NCBI GenBank assembly: GCA_024638305.1
Contig: JAHEKN010000010.1
Span: 1 to 46,336, forward strand
From: Gemmatimonadota bacterium
GTDB lineage: Bacteria > Gemmatimonadota > Gemmatimonadetes > Longimicrobiales > Gaopeijiaceae
Reading direction: 5' to 3'
Length of the DNA: 46,336 nt
Part shown: piece after piece, positions 39,299 through 46,336 of the stretch
Layout: every line of letters begins with the position of its first letter
Position numbering within the stretch: position 1 is the first letter of the stretch
Translations under genes and position numbers: made by a program
Notes under the pieces: model-generated
Told to the model about the DNA's origin: nothing
What the model saw: only the letters and a program-made list of their open reading frames with translations
The model's database searches: none

Positions 39299-40993
39299 AT
39301 GAATGGATCGAGGAGGCGTTTCCCCTGGCTCGAGCCCTCGGCTTGGGCCCTCGCGGGGCTGGTCTTCTGGGCCGCGGCCTGCACGGGCGCCGGCCAGTCG
39401 GACGCGCTGGCGGAGGGATACCCTGCAGGCACGGAGGTGCTGGACGCGGACGGCAACTCGCTCGGCAGCATCGCGTTCAACACCACGTGCTCGCCCGATG
39501 CCGATGCCCTCATGCGCCGTGGCTTGAGCTTGGTGCATCACATGACGTTCACCCAGGGCGAAGCCGTATTCCGTGAGGCCGCCGCCGTGGATCCGGAGTG
39601 CGCGCTCAGCTACTGGGGTGTGGCCCTCAGCTTCGTCCATCCGCTCTGGCCGGACGTGCCCCCCGACGATGCTTTCGAGACCGGCTGGGAGCTGCTCCAA
39701 AAGGCCCGCGACCTGGGCACTGCCGACGAGCGGGAGCTGGCCTATGTGTCGGCGCTCGAGGCGTACTATCGGGACGGCCTGCAGCGGTCCGAGCCCGAGC
39801 GGCTGACCAGCTACGCGGAAGCGTGGGCGCGGGTGAGTGCGGCCTATCCACAGGACCCGGAGGCGGCGCTGTTCAGAGCGCTCTCGCTGCTCAGCACCGC
39901 GTCGAACGCGGACAAGACGTACGCCACTCAGACCCAGGCTGGCCAGATCGCGGAGCGCGTCCTGGCGGCGATCCCGGACCACCCGGGAGCGCACCACTAC
40001 GTGATCCACGCGTACGACGTACCCGCGTTGGCGGCCCGGGGACTGAACACCGCGCGCAACTACGGCGCGGTCGCTCCGGACAACGCCCACGCGCTCCACA
40101 TGACGTCGCACATCTTCACGCGGGTGGGGAGCTGGGAGGAGTCCATCGAGTTCAACACGCGCTCGGCTGCGGCCGCGCTCCGCCAGCCCATCAACGGTGC
40201 GATTTCCCATCACTATCTGCACGCCCTCGACTACCTGGCCTACGCTCACCTGCAGCGCGGCGAGCCGGCGAGAGCGCTACAGGTGCTCGGCGACCTGAAG
40301 GCCATCGACGGCCCGGTCGTTCCCAATGGGGCGAGCGCTTACACGTTCGCGGCCGTCCCGGCACGCATTGCCCTGGAACAGCGGCTCTGGGCCGACGCAG
40401 TCGAAGCCCCGGTCCGGTGGCCCGCCAACCTTCCGTGGGACGCGTTCCCGCATCTCGAGGCCATCGGGCATTTCGCGCGGGCCCTGGGTGCCGCCCACAC
40501 GGGCGACCTGGAGCGCGCCACCAGAGCGGCCGCCCGCCTGGGTGAGCTGCGCAAGGCGGCGGAGGCCGAGCCCGATGCTTACGACTGGGCCACGCAGGTG
40601 GAGGTCCAGGAGATGGGCGCGCGCGCCTGGATTGCTTACGCACGGGGGGAGCGGGAGGAGGCGCTCGACCTCATGAGGCAGGCAGCCCAGTTGGAAGCGA
40701 CCACGGAGAAGAACCCGGTGACGCCGAGCGAAGCGCTGCCGGCCGGCGAGCTCTTGGGCGACATGCTGCTCGACATGGGCCGGCACGCAGACGCGCTCGC
40801 TGCCTATCGAGGCGCGCTGGAGCGCTCGCCCAACCGGCTGAACAGCTTGTACGGCGCCGGGAGTGCGGCGGAGCTGGCTGGGGACGCCGGCACGGCACGG
40901 TCGTACTATTCGCAGGTCCTCGAGGTCCTGGCGGACACGGCTACCCCCAGCCCGAGACTGGCACACGCGCGGGCGTTCGTGGAGGCGCAGTAG
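39299..40993 (+). CDS. TPR-repeat lipoprotein
   Basis: 564 residues from the ATG at 39299 with AGGAGAG upstream. The signal after SRRRFPW ends in a lipobox AAACTG. The mature part is helical with TPR-like pairs: RRGLSLVHHMTFTQGEAVFREAAAVD, ECALSYWGVAL, DPEAALFRALSLLS and, at the C-terminus, RHADALAAYRGALERSPNRLNSLYGAGSAAEL. A His-rich region (HHYVIHAYD, HALHMTSHIFTR, HHYLHALDYL, about 235-310) is unusual for a pure scaffold and could bind metal. Similar proteins occur in Gemmatimonadota-like genomes without known function. The last segment looks like solute-binding scaffold TPRs. Confidence 0.8.
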   Translation: MNGSRRRFPWLEPSAWALAGLVFWAAACTGAGQSDALAEGYPAGTEVLDADGNSLGSIAFNTTCSPDADALMRRGLSLVHHMTFTQGEAVFREAAAVDPECALSYWGVALSFVHPLWPDVPPDDAFETGWELLQKARDLGTADERELAYVSALEAYYRDGLQRSEPERLTSYAEAWARVSAAYPQDPEAALFRALSLLSTASNADKTYATQTQAGQIAERVLAAIPDHPGAHHYVIHAYDVPALAARGLNTARNYGAVAPDNAHALHMTSHIFTRVGSWEESIEFNTRSAAAALRQPINGAISHHYLHALDYLAYAHLQRGEPARALQVLGDLKAIDGPVVPNGASAYTFAAVPARIALEQRLWADAVEAPVRWPANLPWDAFPHLEAIGHFARALGAAHTGDLERATRAAARLGELRKAAEAEPDAYDWATQVEVQEMGARAWIAYARGEREEALDLMRQAAQLEATTEKNPVTPSEALPAGELLGDMLLDMGRHADALAAYRGALERSPNRLNSLYGAGSAAELAGDAGTARSYYSQVLEVLADTATPSPRLAHARAFVEAQ

Positions 40994-41031
40994 CGACGAG
41001 TCGGTCGCCGGCTGCACCCGCTCGCAGGATG

Positions 41032-41056
41032 GGCCCGACGAGTCGCTCGTCGGGCC
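41032..41056 (+). terminator. Perfect 11-bp hairpin after the TPR gene
   Basis: GGCCCGACGAG (41032-41042) pairs perfectly with CTCGTCGGGCC (41046-41056) around the loop TCG, about 40 bases after the TPR stop. A partial copy of the motif (CGACGAGTCGGTCG) starts at 40995. No T-run follows. It could end transcription or serve as an operator ahead of padR. Confidence 0.5.
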
Positions 41057-41140
41057 TCATCCGTTGTGGGCGAAACCCACGTCGCCGCACCCACGTAGTC
41101 TCAGGAAGCAACCTGACAACGTCGGGAATTAGGCGGCACG

Positions 41141-41473
41141 ATGTCCCGAGACACACTGGGTGAGTTCGAGAAGCTGGTCCTGTTGGCAATCCTGCGGCTG
41201 GGTCCGGAGGCGTACGGCGCGACCATCCTGCGCGAGATCGAAGAACGCACCGGCCGAACGGTCACGGCTGGGGCGGTCTACGTTGCTCTGCGGCGGCTGG
41301 AGAAGAAGCTGGCCGTGCGCTCCGAGCTGGGTTCACCCACACCCGAGCGGGGGGGACGACCCAAGCGGTTCTTCGAGGTGACCGCCCACGGGCTTCTCAC
41401 GCTACGGGCGGCATCCCGGGAGTGGAACGCCATGGTGGCCGGCCTGGATGGCATGCTCGAGCGGGACGCGTGA
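41141..41473 (+). CDS. PadR-family transcriptional regulator
   Basis: 110 residues from the ATG at 41141. The winged helix-turn-helix is clear: [52 protein letters not shown], then [20 protein letters not shown]. It lacks the long C-terminal dimerisation helices of classical PadR, placing it in the short PadR-s2 type. The stop overlaps the following permease gene by GTGA. Such short PadR genes commonly accompany ADOP-type permeases in Acidobacteria and Gemmatimonadota, and likely repress their own operon. The ligand is unknown. Confidence 0.93.
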   Translation: MSRDTLGEFEKLVLLAILRLGPEAYGATILREIEERTGRTVTAGAVYVALRRLEKKLAVRSELGSPTPERGGRPKRFFEVTAHGLLTLRAASREWNAMVAGLDGMLERDA

Positions 41474-44136
41474 GCACGCGCGACAGGCCGCCGGCCGTTG
41501 CCGAGCGACTGCTGGCGCTCCTGCTCCCCGCCAAAGAGCGGAACAGCATTCTGGGCGACCTGGAGGAGAACTACCGTGTCCGCCGCGCGGATCGGGGCGG
41601 TGCGCGCGCGCGCATTTGGTACTGGGGGCAGGCCGTGGCCGCTCCCTTGTGGATATGGGGAGAGCGAGGAGCGTCGATGATCACACTCAGCGGACAGGAC
41701 ATCCGCTATGCCGCCCGGTCGTTCCGGCGCTCGCCGGGATTCACGGCGGTGGCCCTGGCCACGCTCGCCCTGGGCATCGGCGCCACTACGGCGATCTTCT
41801 CGGTCGTCAACGCCGTCCTGCTGGAGGGGCTGCCCTATCAGGAGCCCGACCGTCTGGTGGACATTTCCCACACCGCGCTCGGGATCGACATCGAGCGCTT
41901 GCCGTCCTCCATCGGAATGCATCTGGTCTACGGCGAGCAAAACCGGTCGTTCGAGGAGGTGGCGCTCTACGGCAACACCACCGCCAACCTCACCGGTGGC
42001 GACGTGCCCGAACGTGTCCGGCTCGGCGTCGCCACGCCGTCGCTGTTCCGCGTGCTCGGTGTCGACGCGATCCGCGGTCGGACGTTCACCGAGGAGGAGG
42101 GACTCCCCGACGGTCCGGCGGTGCTCCTGATCACCCACCGCTTCTGGACGGACCGCTTCGGCGCCGGCGCTGACGCGATCGGCCAGACGCTGATGCTGAA
42201 CGGCCTGCCGAACGAAATCGTCGGGGTGCTTCCGGAGAGCTTCGAGTTCATCGATCCCGAGCTGGTGGCCTGGAGGCCGATCGCCGTCGACCCGGCCACC
42301 GCCGAGTTCGGCGGGTTCAATCAGCCCGGTTTGGCCCGGCTCCGGCCCGGTGTGACCCCCGAGCAGGCGCAGGCGGACCTGGCCGGACTCTTACCGGCAG
42401 TGTCGGAGCGGTTTCCGCTCCTGAGCGTGGAGATGATGCGCAACGCGGCTCTCACGGTCGAGGTGCGCCCGTACATCGACGTGGTGGTGGGCAACGTGCG
42501 TACGGCGCTCTGGATCCTGATGGGCACCGTGAGCTTCGTGCTGCTGATCGCGTGCGCCAACGTCGCCAACCTCCTGCTCGTGCGCGCCGAAGGACGGCAG
42601 CGGGAGGTTGCGCTCCGCACTGCGATGGGGGCGGACCGCGGGCACCTCTACGGCCAGTTCCTGACGGAGAGCTTCCTGCTCGCGAGCGCCGGCGGGCTGC
42701 TCGGGCTCGGGCTGGCCACCCAGGGGCTGCGGCTCCTGCGGACGCTCGGCCCGGACAACCTCCCCCGGATGAACCAGATTGGCGTAAGCGGCGACGTGCT
42801 GCTGTTCACTGCCATCACGATCCTGGCGGCGACCGTGGTCTTCGGCATCATTCCGGTCCTGCGGCACAGGGACGCGGGAACGGCGGCCGCGCTGAGGGAC
42901 GGGAGCCGCGGCGCTACGGTGAGCAAGGGCGGCCAACGCGCCCGAACGCTGCTGGTCGTCTCGCAGGTCGCTTTCGCGCTCATCCTGCTAGTGGGTTCGG
43001 GGTTGATGCTCCGGAGCTTCGGACGGCTTCAGGACGTCGAGCTCGGGTTCGACCCCGAGAGCGTGCTCACCTTCCGGCTGTCGCTTCCCTCAACGTCCTA
43101 TCCGGACATGGAGTCCACCACCGCATTCCACCTGGCGTTCCTGGACCGGATCGAAGCGATTCCCGGCGTGGACGTGGCCGGGGTCTCGAGCTTCATCCCG
43201 CTCACGGGATTCACGGCGGTGGATCCGCTCCTGCTCGAGGATCGGCCGACGGAGCCAGGCGGAGTTCCGCCGGTGGTGGCCAGCCGCGCCGCCTCGCCTG
43301 GCTACTTCGAGGCGCTTGGTATCCCGCTCCGCAGCGGACGCATGCTGGAGCGTGCGGACGCCCAGCAGCGGCTTCCGGTGGTGCTCCTGAGCGAGCGGGC
43401 CGTAGCCACGTTCTTCGAGGGGCGCGATCCGCTGGGACGCAACGTAGCGCAGGGCATTCCCCAGCAACCCGACGCCTGGTCGCAGGTGGTCGGCGTGGTC
43501 GGGGACGTGCCGTACGTGTCATTGACGGAGCGTCCCATGGGCACCGTGTACTTTCCGGTCGGTCGGGCCGACCGGGTCCGGGGGATGTGGCTTTCGTCGT
43601 CACTCGACTACGTGGCCCGCACGGCCGTCCCGCCCACGTCAATCGTGCCGGTGGTGCGGCGCGCGCTCGCCGAGCTCGATCCCAGCCTGCCCATCGCGAA
43701 CATCCGCACCCTCGAGGAAGTGACGCGCCGCGCCGGGGCGCAGATGCAATTCACCATGATCATGTTGGCCATCGCGGCCGCGGTGGGCCTGCTGCTCGGG
43801 TCGGTCGGGCTCTACGGCGTCATCTCCTACGTCACCACCCAGCGCACCCAGGAAATCGGCGTACGCATTGCGCTCGGCGCGGAAGCCGGAGTGGTGCGCG
43901 CGATGGTGATGCGGCAGGGCATGGCCGTGGCCGCGGCCGGTGTCGCGCTCGGACTGTTCGGGGCCTGGGCGCTCAGCCGATTCATGGAGTCGATTCTGTA
44001 TGAAGTGAGCGCCACGGACCCGGTGACGTTCATCGGGGTCTCCGCCGTGCTGGTGGTCGTGGCGGCGGCGGCGACCTGGCTGCCCGCCTACCGGGCGGCC
44101 CGGATCGACCCGGCCCTGGCGCTCCGGCAGGAGTAG
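41470..44136 (+). CDS. ADOP-type ABC transporter permease (duplicated FtsX/MacB-like)
   Basis: 888 residues from a GTG overlapping the padR stop. The N-terminal 65 residues ([21 protein letters not shown], then [12 protein letters not shown]) form the prefix domain of these permeases. Two MacB-like halves follow. Each has one leading TM helix ([40 protein letters not shown]), a periplasmic MacB_PCD domain, and three FtsX-type TM helices ([25 protein letters not shown] region; [21 protein letters not shown] region). No ATPase is encoded beside it, as usual for this orphan class. It may export a peptide or act on lipoproteins or stress signals; the substrate is unknown. Confidence 0.93.
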   Translation: MSTRDRPPAVAERLLALLLPAKERNSILGDLEENYRVRRADRGGARARIWYWGQAVAAPLWIWGERGASMITLSGQDIRYAARSFRRSPGFTAVALATLALGIGATTAIFSVVNAVLLEGLPYQEPDRLVDISHTALGIDIERLPSSIGMHLVYGEQNRSFEEVALYGNTTANLTGGDVPERVRLGVATPSLFRVLGVDAIRGRTFTEEEGLPDGPAVLLITHRFWTDRFGAGADAIGQTLMLNGLPNEIVGVLPESFEFIDPELVAWRPIAVDPATAEFGGFNQPGLARLRPGVTPEQAQADLAGLLPAVSERFPLLSVEMMRNAALTVEVRPYIDVVVGNVRTALWILMGTVSFVLLIACANVANLLLVRAEGRQREVALRTAMGADRGHLYGQFLTESFLLASAGGLLGLGLATQGLRLLRTLGPDNLPRMNQIGVSGDVLLFTAITILAATVVFGIIPVLRHRDAGTAAALRDGSRGATVSKGGQRARTLLVVSQVAFALILLVGSGLMLRSFGRLQDVELGFDPESVLTFRLSLPSTSYPDMESTTAFHLAFLDRIEAIPGVDVAGVSSFIPLTGFTAVDPLLLEDRPTEPGGVPPVVASRAASPGYFEALGIPLRSGRMLERADAQQRLPVVLLSERAVATFFEGRDPLGRNVAQGIPQQPDAWSQVVGVVGDVPYVSLTERPMGTVYFPVGRADRVRGMWLSSSLDYVARTAVPPTSIVPVVRRALAELDPSLPIANIRTLEEVTRRAGAQMQFTMIMLAIAAAVGLLLGSVGLYGVISYVTTQRTQEIGVRIALGAEAGVVRAMVMRQGMAVAAAGVALGLFGAWALSRFMESILYEVSATDPVTFIGVSAVLVVVAAAATWLPAYRAARIDPALALRQE

Positions 44137-44268
44137 GCCGGCCGCGCCTTTAGGGGTCAGGGTCCCGGAGCGAGGTCGCAGGGACCGTAATGCGGTTGGG
44201 CGTCGCAACGAGCCCCGCTCACTCGTTATCCATCCATGGTGGTCAAGCCTCTTTCGACGGGGTGGGCG

Positions 44269-44994
44269 ATGCGTCGTCTCCCGCAGGTCCTTCTTCTCCT
44301 GGTCGCGTTCATCGTGTTCGCGGGCGTGGGCCCCACCGGGACCGCGGCCCAGCGGGCGTCCCAGGACCCAGCCGGCGGCCTTTGGGTCGGCGCCCGCCTC
44401 GGGGGGCATGTTCCTCTCAGGCACCTGGGACGCACCGACATCCTCGCCAGCTCGGGCTACGGCGCGTTCGAGCGCGCGGATCGAGGGGGGACGCTCGGGT
44501 TCGACGCTCTGCTGCACGTCTCTCCTCGGTGGGCCCTCAGGGCGACGCTCGACCGCGCGGGCGGCGCCTCCGTCGCAGGGGAATGGAAATGCGTACCGTT
44601 CGTGGCCTGCCCCTCGGTGTTGCTGCCGCTCGACGGTGAGCTCAGCCACTGGACGGGGGTGCTTGCGGCCTCCTTCCGGGCCGAGATCGAGTCGATCCCG
44701 GATCCGCGCTTCTGGTTCGGGCTGGGGTTCCGCCGGAACGCCCTCGAGTGGGGGCCCCCGGCGGCGGACATCACACTGCCTGCCGTCTCGTTCCACGAGA
44801 CGACCGTGGCGTACCGGCTGGGTGTGGGGATCGAACAACCCCTGGGGCGGGCGCGTGCGTTCGGCGAGGTGGAAACCACGGCCAGCCGATTCGGCGGCGG
44901 GCTCTACCAGAGCATCGAGGGCGGCATCGAAGCCGACCGCCGGCTGGCGGTCGACCTGACGCTCACCGCTGGGCTACGCGTGCGCCTCCGGTAG
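44269..44994 (+). CDS. Secreted beta-barrel-like outer membrane protein
   Basis: 241 residues from the ATG at 44269, which gives a standard signal peptide (RRLPQVLLLLVAFIVFAGVG to TAAQ); an ATG 11 codons earlier is possible. Mature strands alternate polar and hydrophobic residues: GGLWVGARLGGHVPLR, TLGFDALLHVSPRWALRATLD, VLAASFRAEI, FWFGLGFRRN, VAYRLGVGIEQPLGRARAFGEVE and a C-terminal LTLTAGLRVRLR. Two Cys (CVPFVAC) may form a disulfide in a loop. The layout fits an eight-strand barrel of OmpA/OmpW size. No specific function can be given. Confidence 0.75.
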   Translation: MRRLPQVLLLLVAFIVFAGVGPTGTAAQRASQDPAGGLWVGARLGGHVPLRHLGRTDILASSGYGAFERADRGGTLGFDALLHVSPRWALRATLDRAGGASVAGEWKCVPFVACPSVLLPLDGELSHWTGVLAASFRAEIESIPDPRFWFGLGFRRNALEWGPPAADITLPAVSFHETTVAYRLGVGIEQPLGRARAFGEVETTASRFGGGLYQSIEGGIEADRRLAVDLTLTAGLRVRLR

Positions 44995-45079
44995 GACTGC
45001 GACCGAATCGCAACGGGACCGCCCGGCTTCATTCCGGTGCGGGTGCCGAGCGCTCACCAGGCTTCAGTCAGGGCCTGAA

Positions 45080-46309
45080 TCAGTCCCGCAGGAGCGGATC
45101 GATCACGCGATCGTGCGTGCCCATGCGCCCGCCTCCGACCAGCAGCGCGAAATCGAAGCCGTAGATGACGTCGGCCAGCGTGTCCGTTACGCCCTCGAGC
45201 CGGCCGGCGTTCAGGAGGGGTCTGATCGGGCGCAGGTCGATCAGCCACCACGCATCGGTGGTGCCGGCGTTGGCCATGGCCGCGTACTCCGGATAGTCGT
45301 GCAACGTCCAGACGTCGCCCGGCTCGTTGATGAGGGTCGTCCAGATCCCGACCATCTCCGATCCACGCGAGCGGGCAAACTCCTCGACGAACGTGCCGAA
45401 CGGAACGACCTGCGTCGTCGGTGACAGGGGGCCCGACACCGCATGGACTTGCCCGAACTTGAGGACGGCCCGCGGCAACGAGTCGCCTGCTTGCTGTGCC
45501 GCCCGGTAGTGCTCCATGAACCGGTCGCGCATGCGCCGCTCCCTGAGGTCGTTCGCGACGTAGATCGACGGGCGGTCTCGACGCATGTCATATGTCTCGA
45601 ACCCCACGCGAAGCGACCGGAGCAGTCCCTCGGCCTCCGGGCCGGCTCCCGTGAATGCGCGTTCCAGCCCTCCCAGCGCGTCGGCCGTCAGGACCTGGGT
45701 GATGAAGCGCGGATGAGTCTGATCGGGTCGGTAAGCTTCCGTCACACGCGCAGATGCGGTCAACTCGGCGATACGCCGCTCAGCTTCCGGGGAGGGCGCC
45801 AACGGCGCGAGCGCTTCGGCGATGTGGAGCACTCCCCACGTGTTGTCCACGCCCCACGCGGGATCGTGGGCGGCGTCCGAGATCCGCCCGACATCGGCGA
45901 TGAGATCGAGCTCCTGGTCATTCCGGAACTGAAGCGCGTTGATGTATCGGTTTGCCCAAGCGGCCGACGCGGACCGGTCTCCCCGAACACCGGGGGCCAT
46001 CAGCATCTCGATGGCGATCGGCCCGTCCTCCATGACCAGATAGTCGAACCCGTAGGCGTCGTGGAGCGCCTCGAACAAATGAGCCGTGAACTCGGGCAGA
46101 TCGGCCAGGTTGTGCGATTCACCCACCATGACGAACTGGGCGTCCCGGGCCGCGCGCACGAGTGCCTCGAACCCCGGGCCAGCGGTCCTGGCGGGCGTAT
46201 GCGTCAGGGGGAGGCGGCCCGCGATGAGGACGCTATCGAGAGGGAGCGCTTGCCCGGCCGAAGCCACGGGCGCCCCGAGGTATGCCACGGCGGCACTCAC
46301 GAGCGCCAC
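45080..46309 (-). CDS. Secreted erythromycin-esterase/ChaN-like protein (5' end possibly outside window)
   Basis: 409 residues from a GTG at 46309. The signal peptide is short (MALVSAAVAYLGAPVASAG) and the frame is open upstream to the window edge, so the true start may be outside. The mature domain opens with FVMVGESHNLADLPEFTAHL, the G-E-x-H motif shared by erythromycin esterase homologues and ChaN-like haem-binding proteins. YLVMEDGP supplies a second acidic site, and FGQVHAVSGPL supplies a conserved His near residue 290. EreA-type activity on macrolides should not be assumed; most homologues are uncharacterised. The gene converges on the barrel-like gene, with 85 bases between them. Confidence 0.7.
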   Translation of the reverse strand: MALVSAAVAYLGAPVASAGQALPLDSVLIAGRLPLTHTPARTAGPGFEALVRAARDAQFVMVGESHNLADLPEFTAHLFEALHDAYGFDYLVMEDGPIAIEMLMAPGVRGDRSASAAWANRYINALQFRNDQELDLIADVGRISDAAHDPAWGVDNTWGVLHIAEALAPLAPSPEAERRIAELTASARVTEAYRPDQTHPRFITQVLTADALGGLERAFTGAGPEAEGLLRSLRVGFETYDMRRDRPSIYVANDLRERRMRDRFMEHYRAAQQAGDSLPRAVLKFGQVHAVSGPLSPTTQVVPFGTFVEEFARSRGSEMVGIWTTLINEPGDVWTLHDYPEYAAMANAGTTDAWWLIDLRPIRPLLNAGRLEGVTDTLADVIYGFDFALLVGGGRMGTHDRVIDPLLRD

Positions 46310-46336
46310 GACTGGGGCCGCACTGGCCGGCGGACG

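Noticed and set aside
1-46336. CRISPR arrays, insertion sequences, prophage or integrase genes.
   Set aside because: No spaced direct repeats of suitable length, transposase motifs or phage proteins were seen; the only repeats are short tandem units.

Overview
The window is a gene-dense, high-GC bacterial chromosome segment. It comes from a Gram-negative organism: it has lpxD, outer-membrane barrel-like proteins, many lipoproteins and Tat-exported enzymes. A PadR regulator paired with a duplicated FtsX/MacB-type permease of the ADOP type, many secreted peptidases and amidohydrolases, frequent GTG/TTG starts and repeated stop-start overlaps together suggest a Gemmatimonadota- or Acidobacteriota-like environmental lineage. 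That placement is inferred from gene content only. I saw no rRNA, tRNA, CRISPR array, insertion sequence or phage gene.

Layout. 1-1226: SGNH-like protein, possibly cut by the window edge. 2953-1271 (minus): Ig-like plus glycosidase-like lipoprotein. 12193-3197 (minus): a tight run of Tat-signal Gfo/Idh oxidoreductase, M20 peptidase, degenerate M29-fold lipoprotein, an MhqO/MhqD-like quinone-detoxification pair, a membrane-anchored MutS-family ATPase and an M24 peptidase. 12817-12323 (minus): GyrI-like effector-binding protein. 13041-15156 (plus): methyltransferase with an in-frame TGA (candidate selenocysteine), DinB protein and SIRT5-like sirtuin, all translationally coupled; a YfiM-like membrane gene runs into the sirtuin gene from the other side. 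15877-18707 (plus): YtcJ-like amidohydrolase, a small unknown protein and DNA-3-methyladenine glycosylase I.

26353-18735 (minus) is an eight-gene operon: two Tat-type TIM-barrel isomerases, a small membrane protein, a Gfo/Idh oxidoreductase, a third TIM-barrel isomerase, a DUF1080 (3-keto-glycoside hydrolase type) lipoprotein, a MarC protein and a serine beta-lactamase-fold lipoprotein. Across two further genes (D-aminoacylase-like, M29-fold) lie a gluconate-2-dehydrogenase subunit 3 homologue and a GMC oxidoreductase with a four-Cys motif, then a sodium:solute symporter and lpxD. The sugar genes together look like a 3-keto-glycoside catabolic locus.

34864-36436 (plus) is an ECF sigma factor, a one-TM protein and a CpxP/CnrX-like periplasmic protein, a likely envelope-stress or metal-sensing module with a matching ECF promoter upstream. 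36550-39040 (plus): a secreted beta-rich protein, then a SoxC-like molybdenum enzyme coupled to a cytochrome c lipoprotein. 39299-44994 (plus): TPR lipoprotein, PadR/ADOP pair, barrel-like protein. 46309-45080 (minus): secreted erythromycin-esterase/ChaN-like protein, possibly cut by the right edge.

The strongest novelty candidate is the methyltransferase at 13041-13859. Its TGA sits where I recall homologues having Cys, the frame is intact to a coupled stop, and a hairpin fitting the bacterial SECIS geometry follows the TGA.
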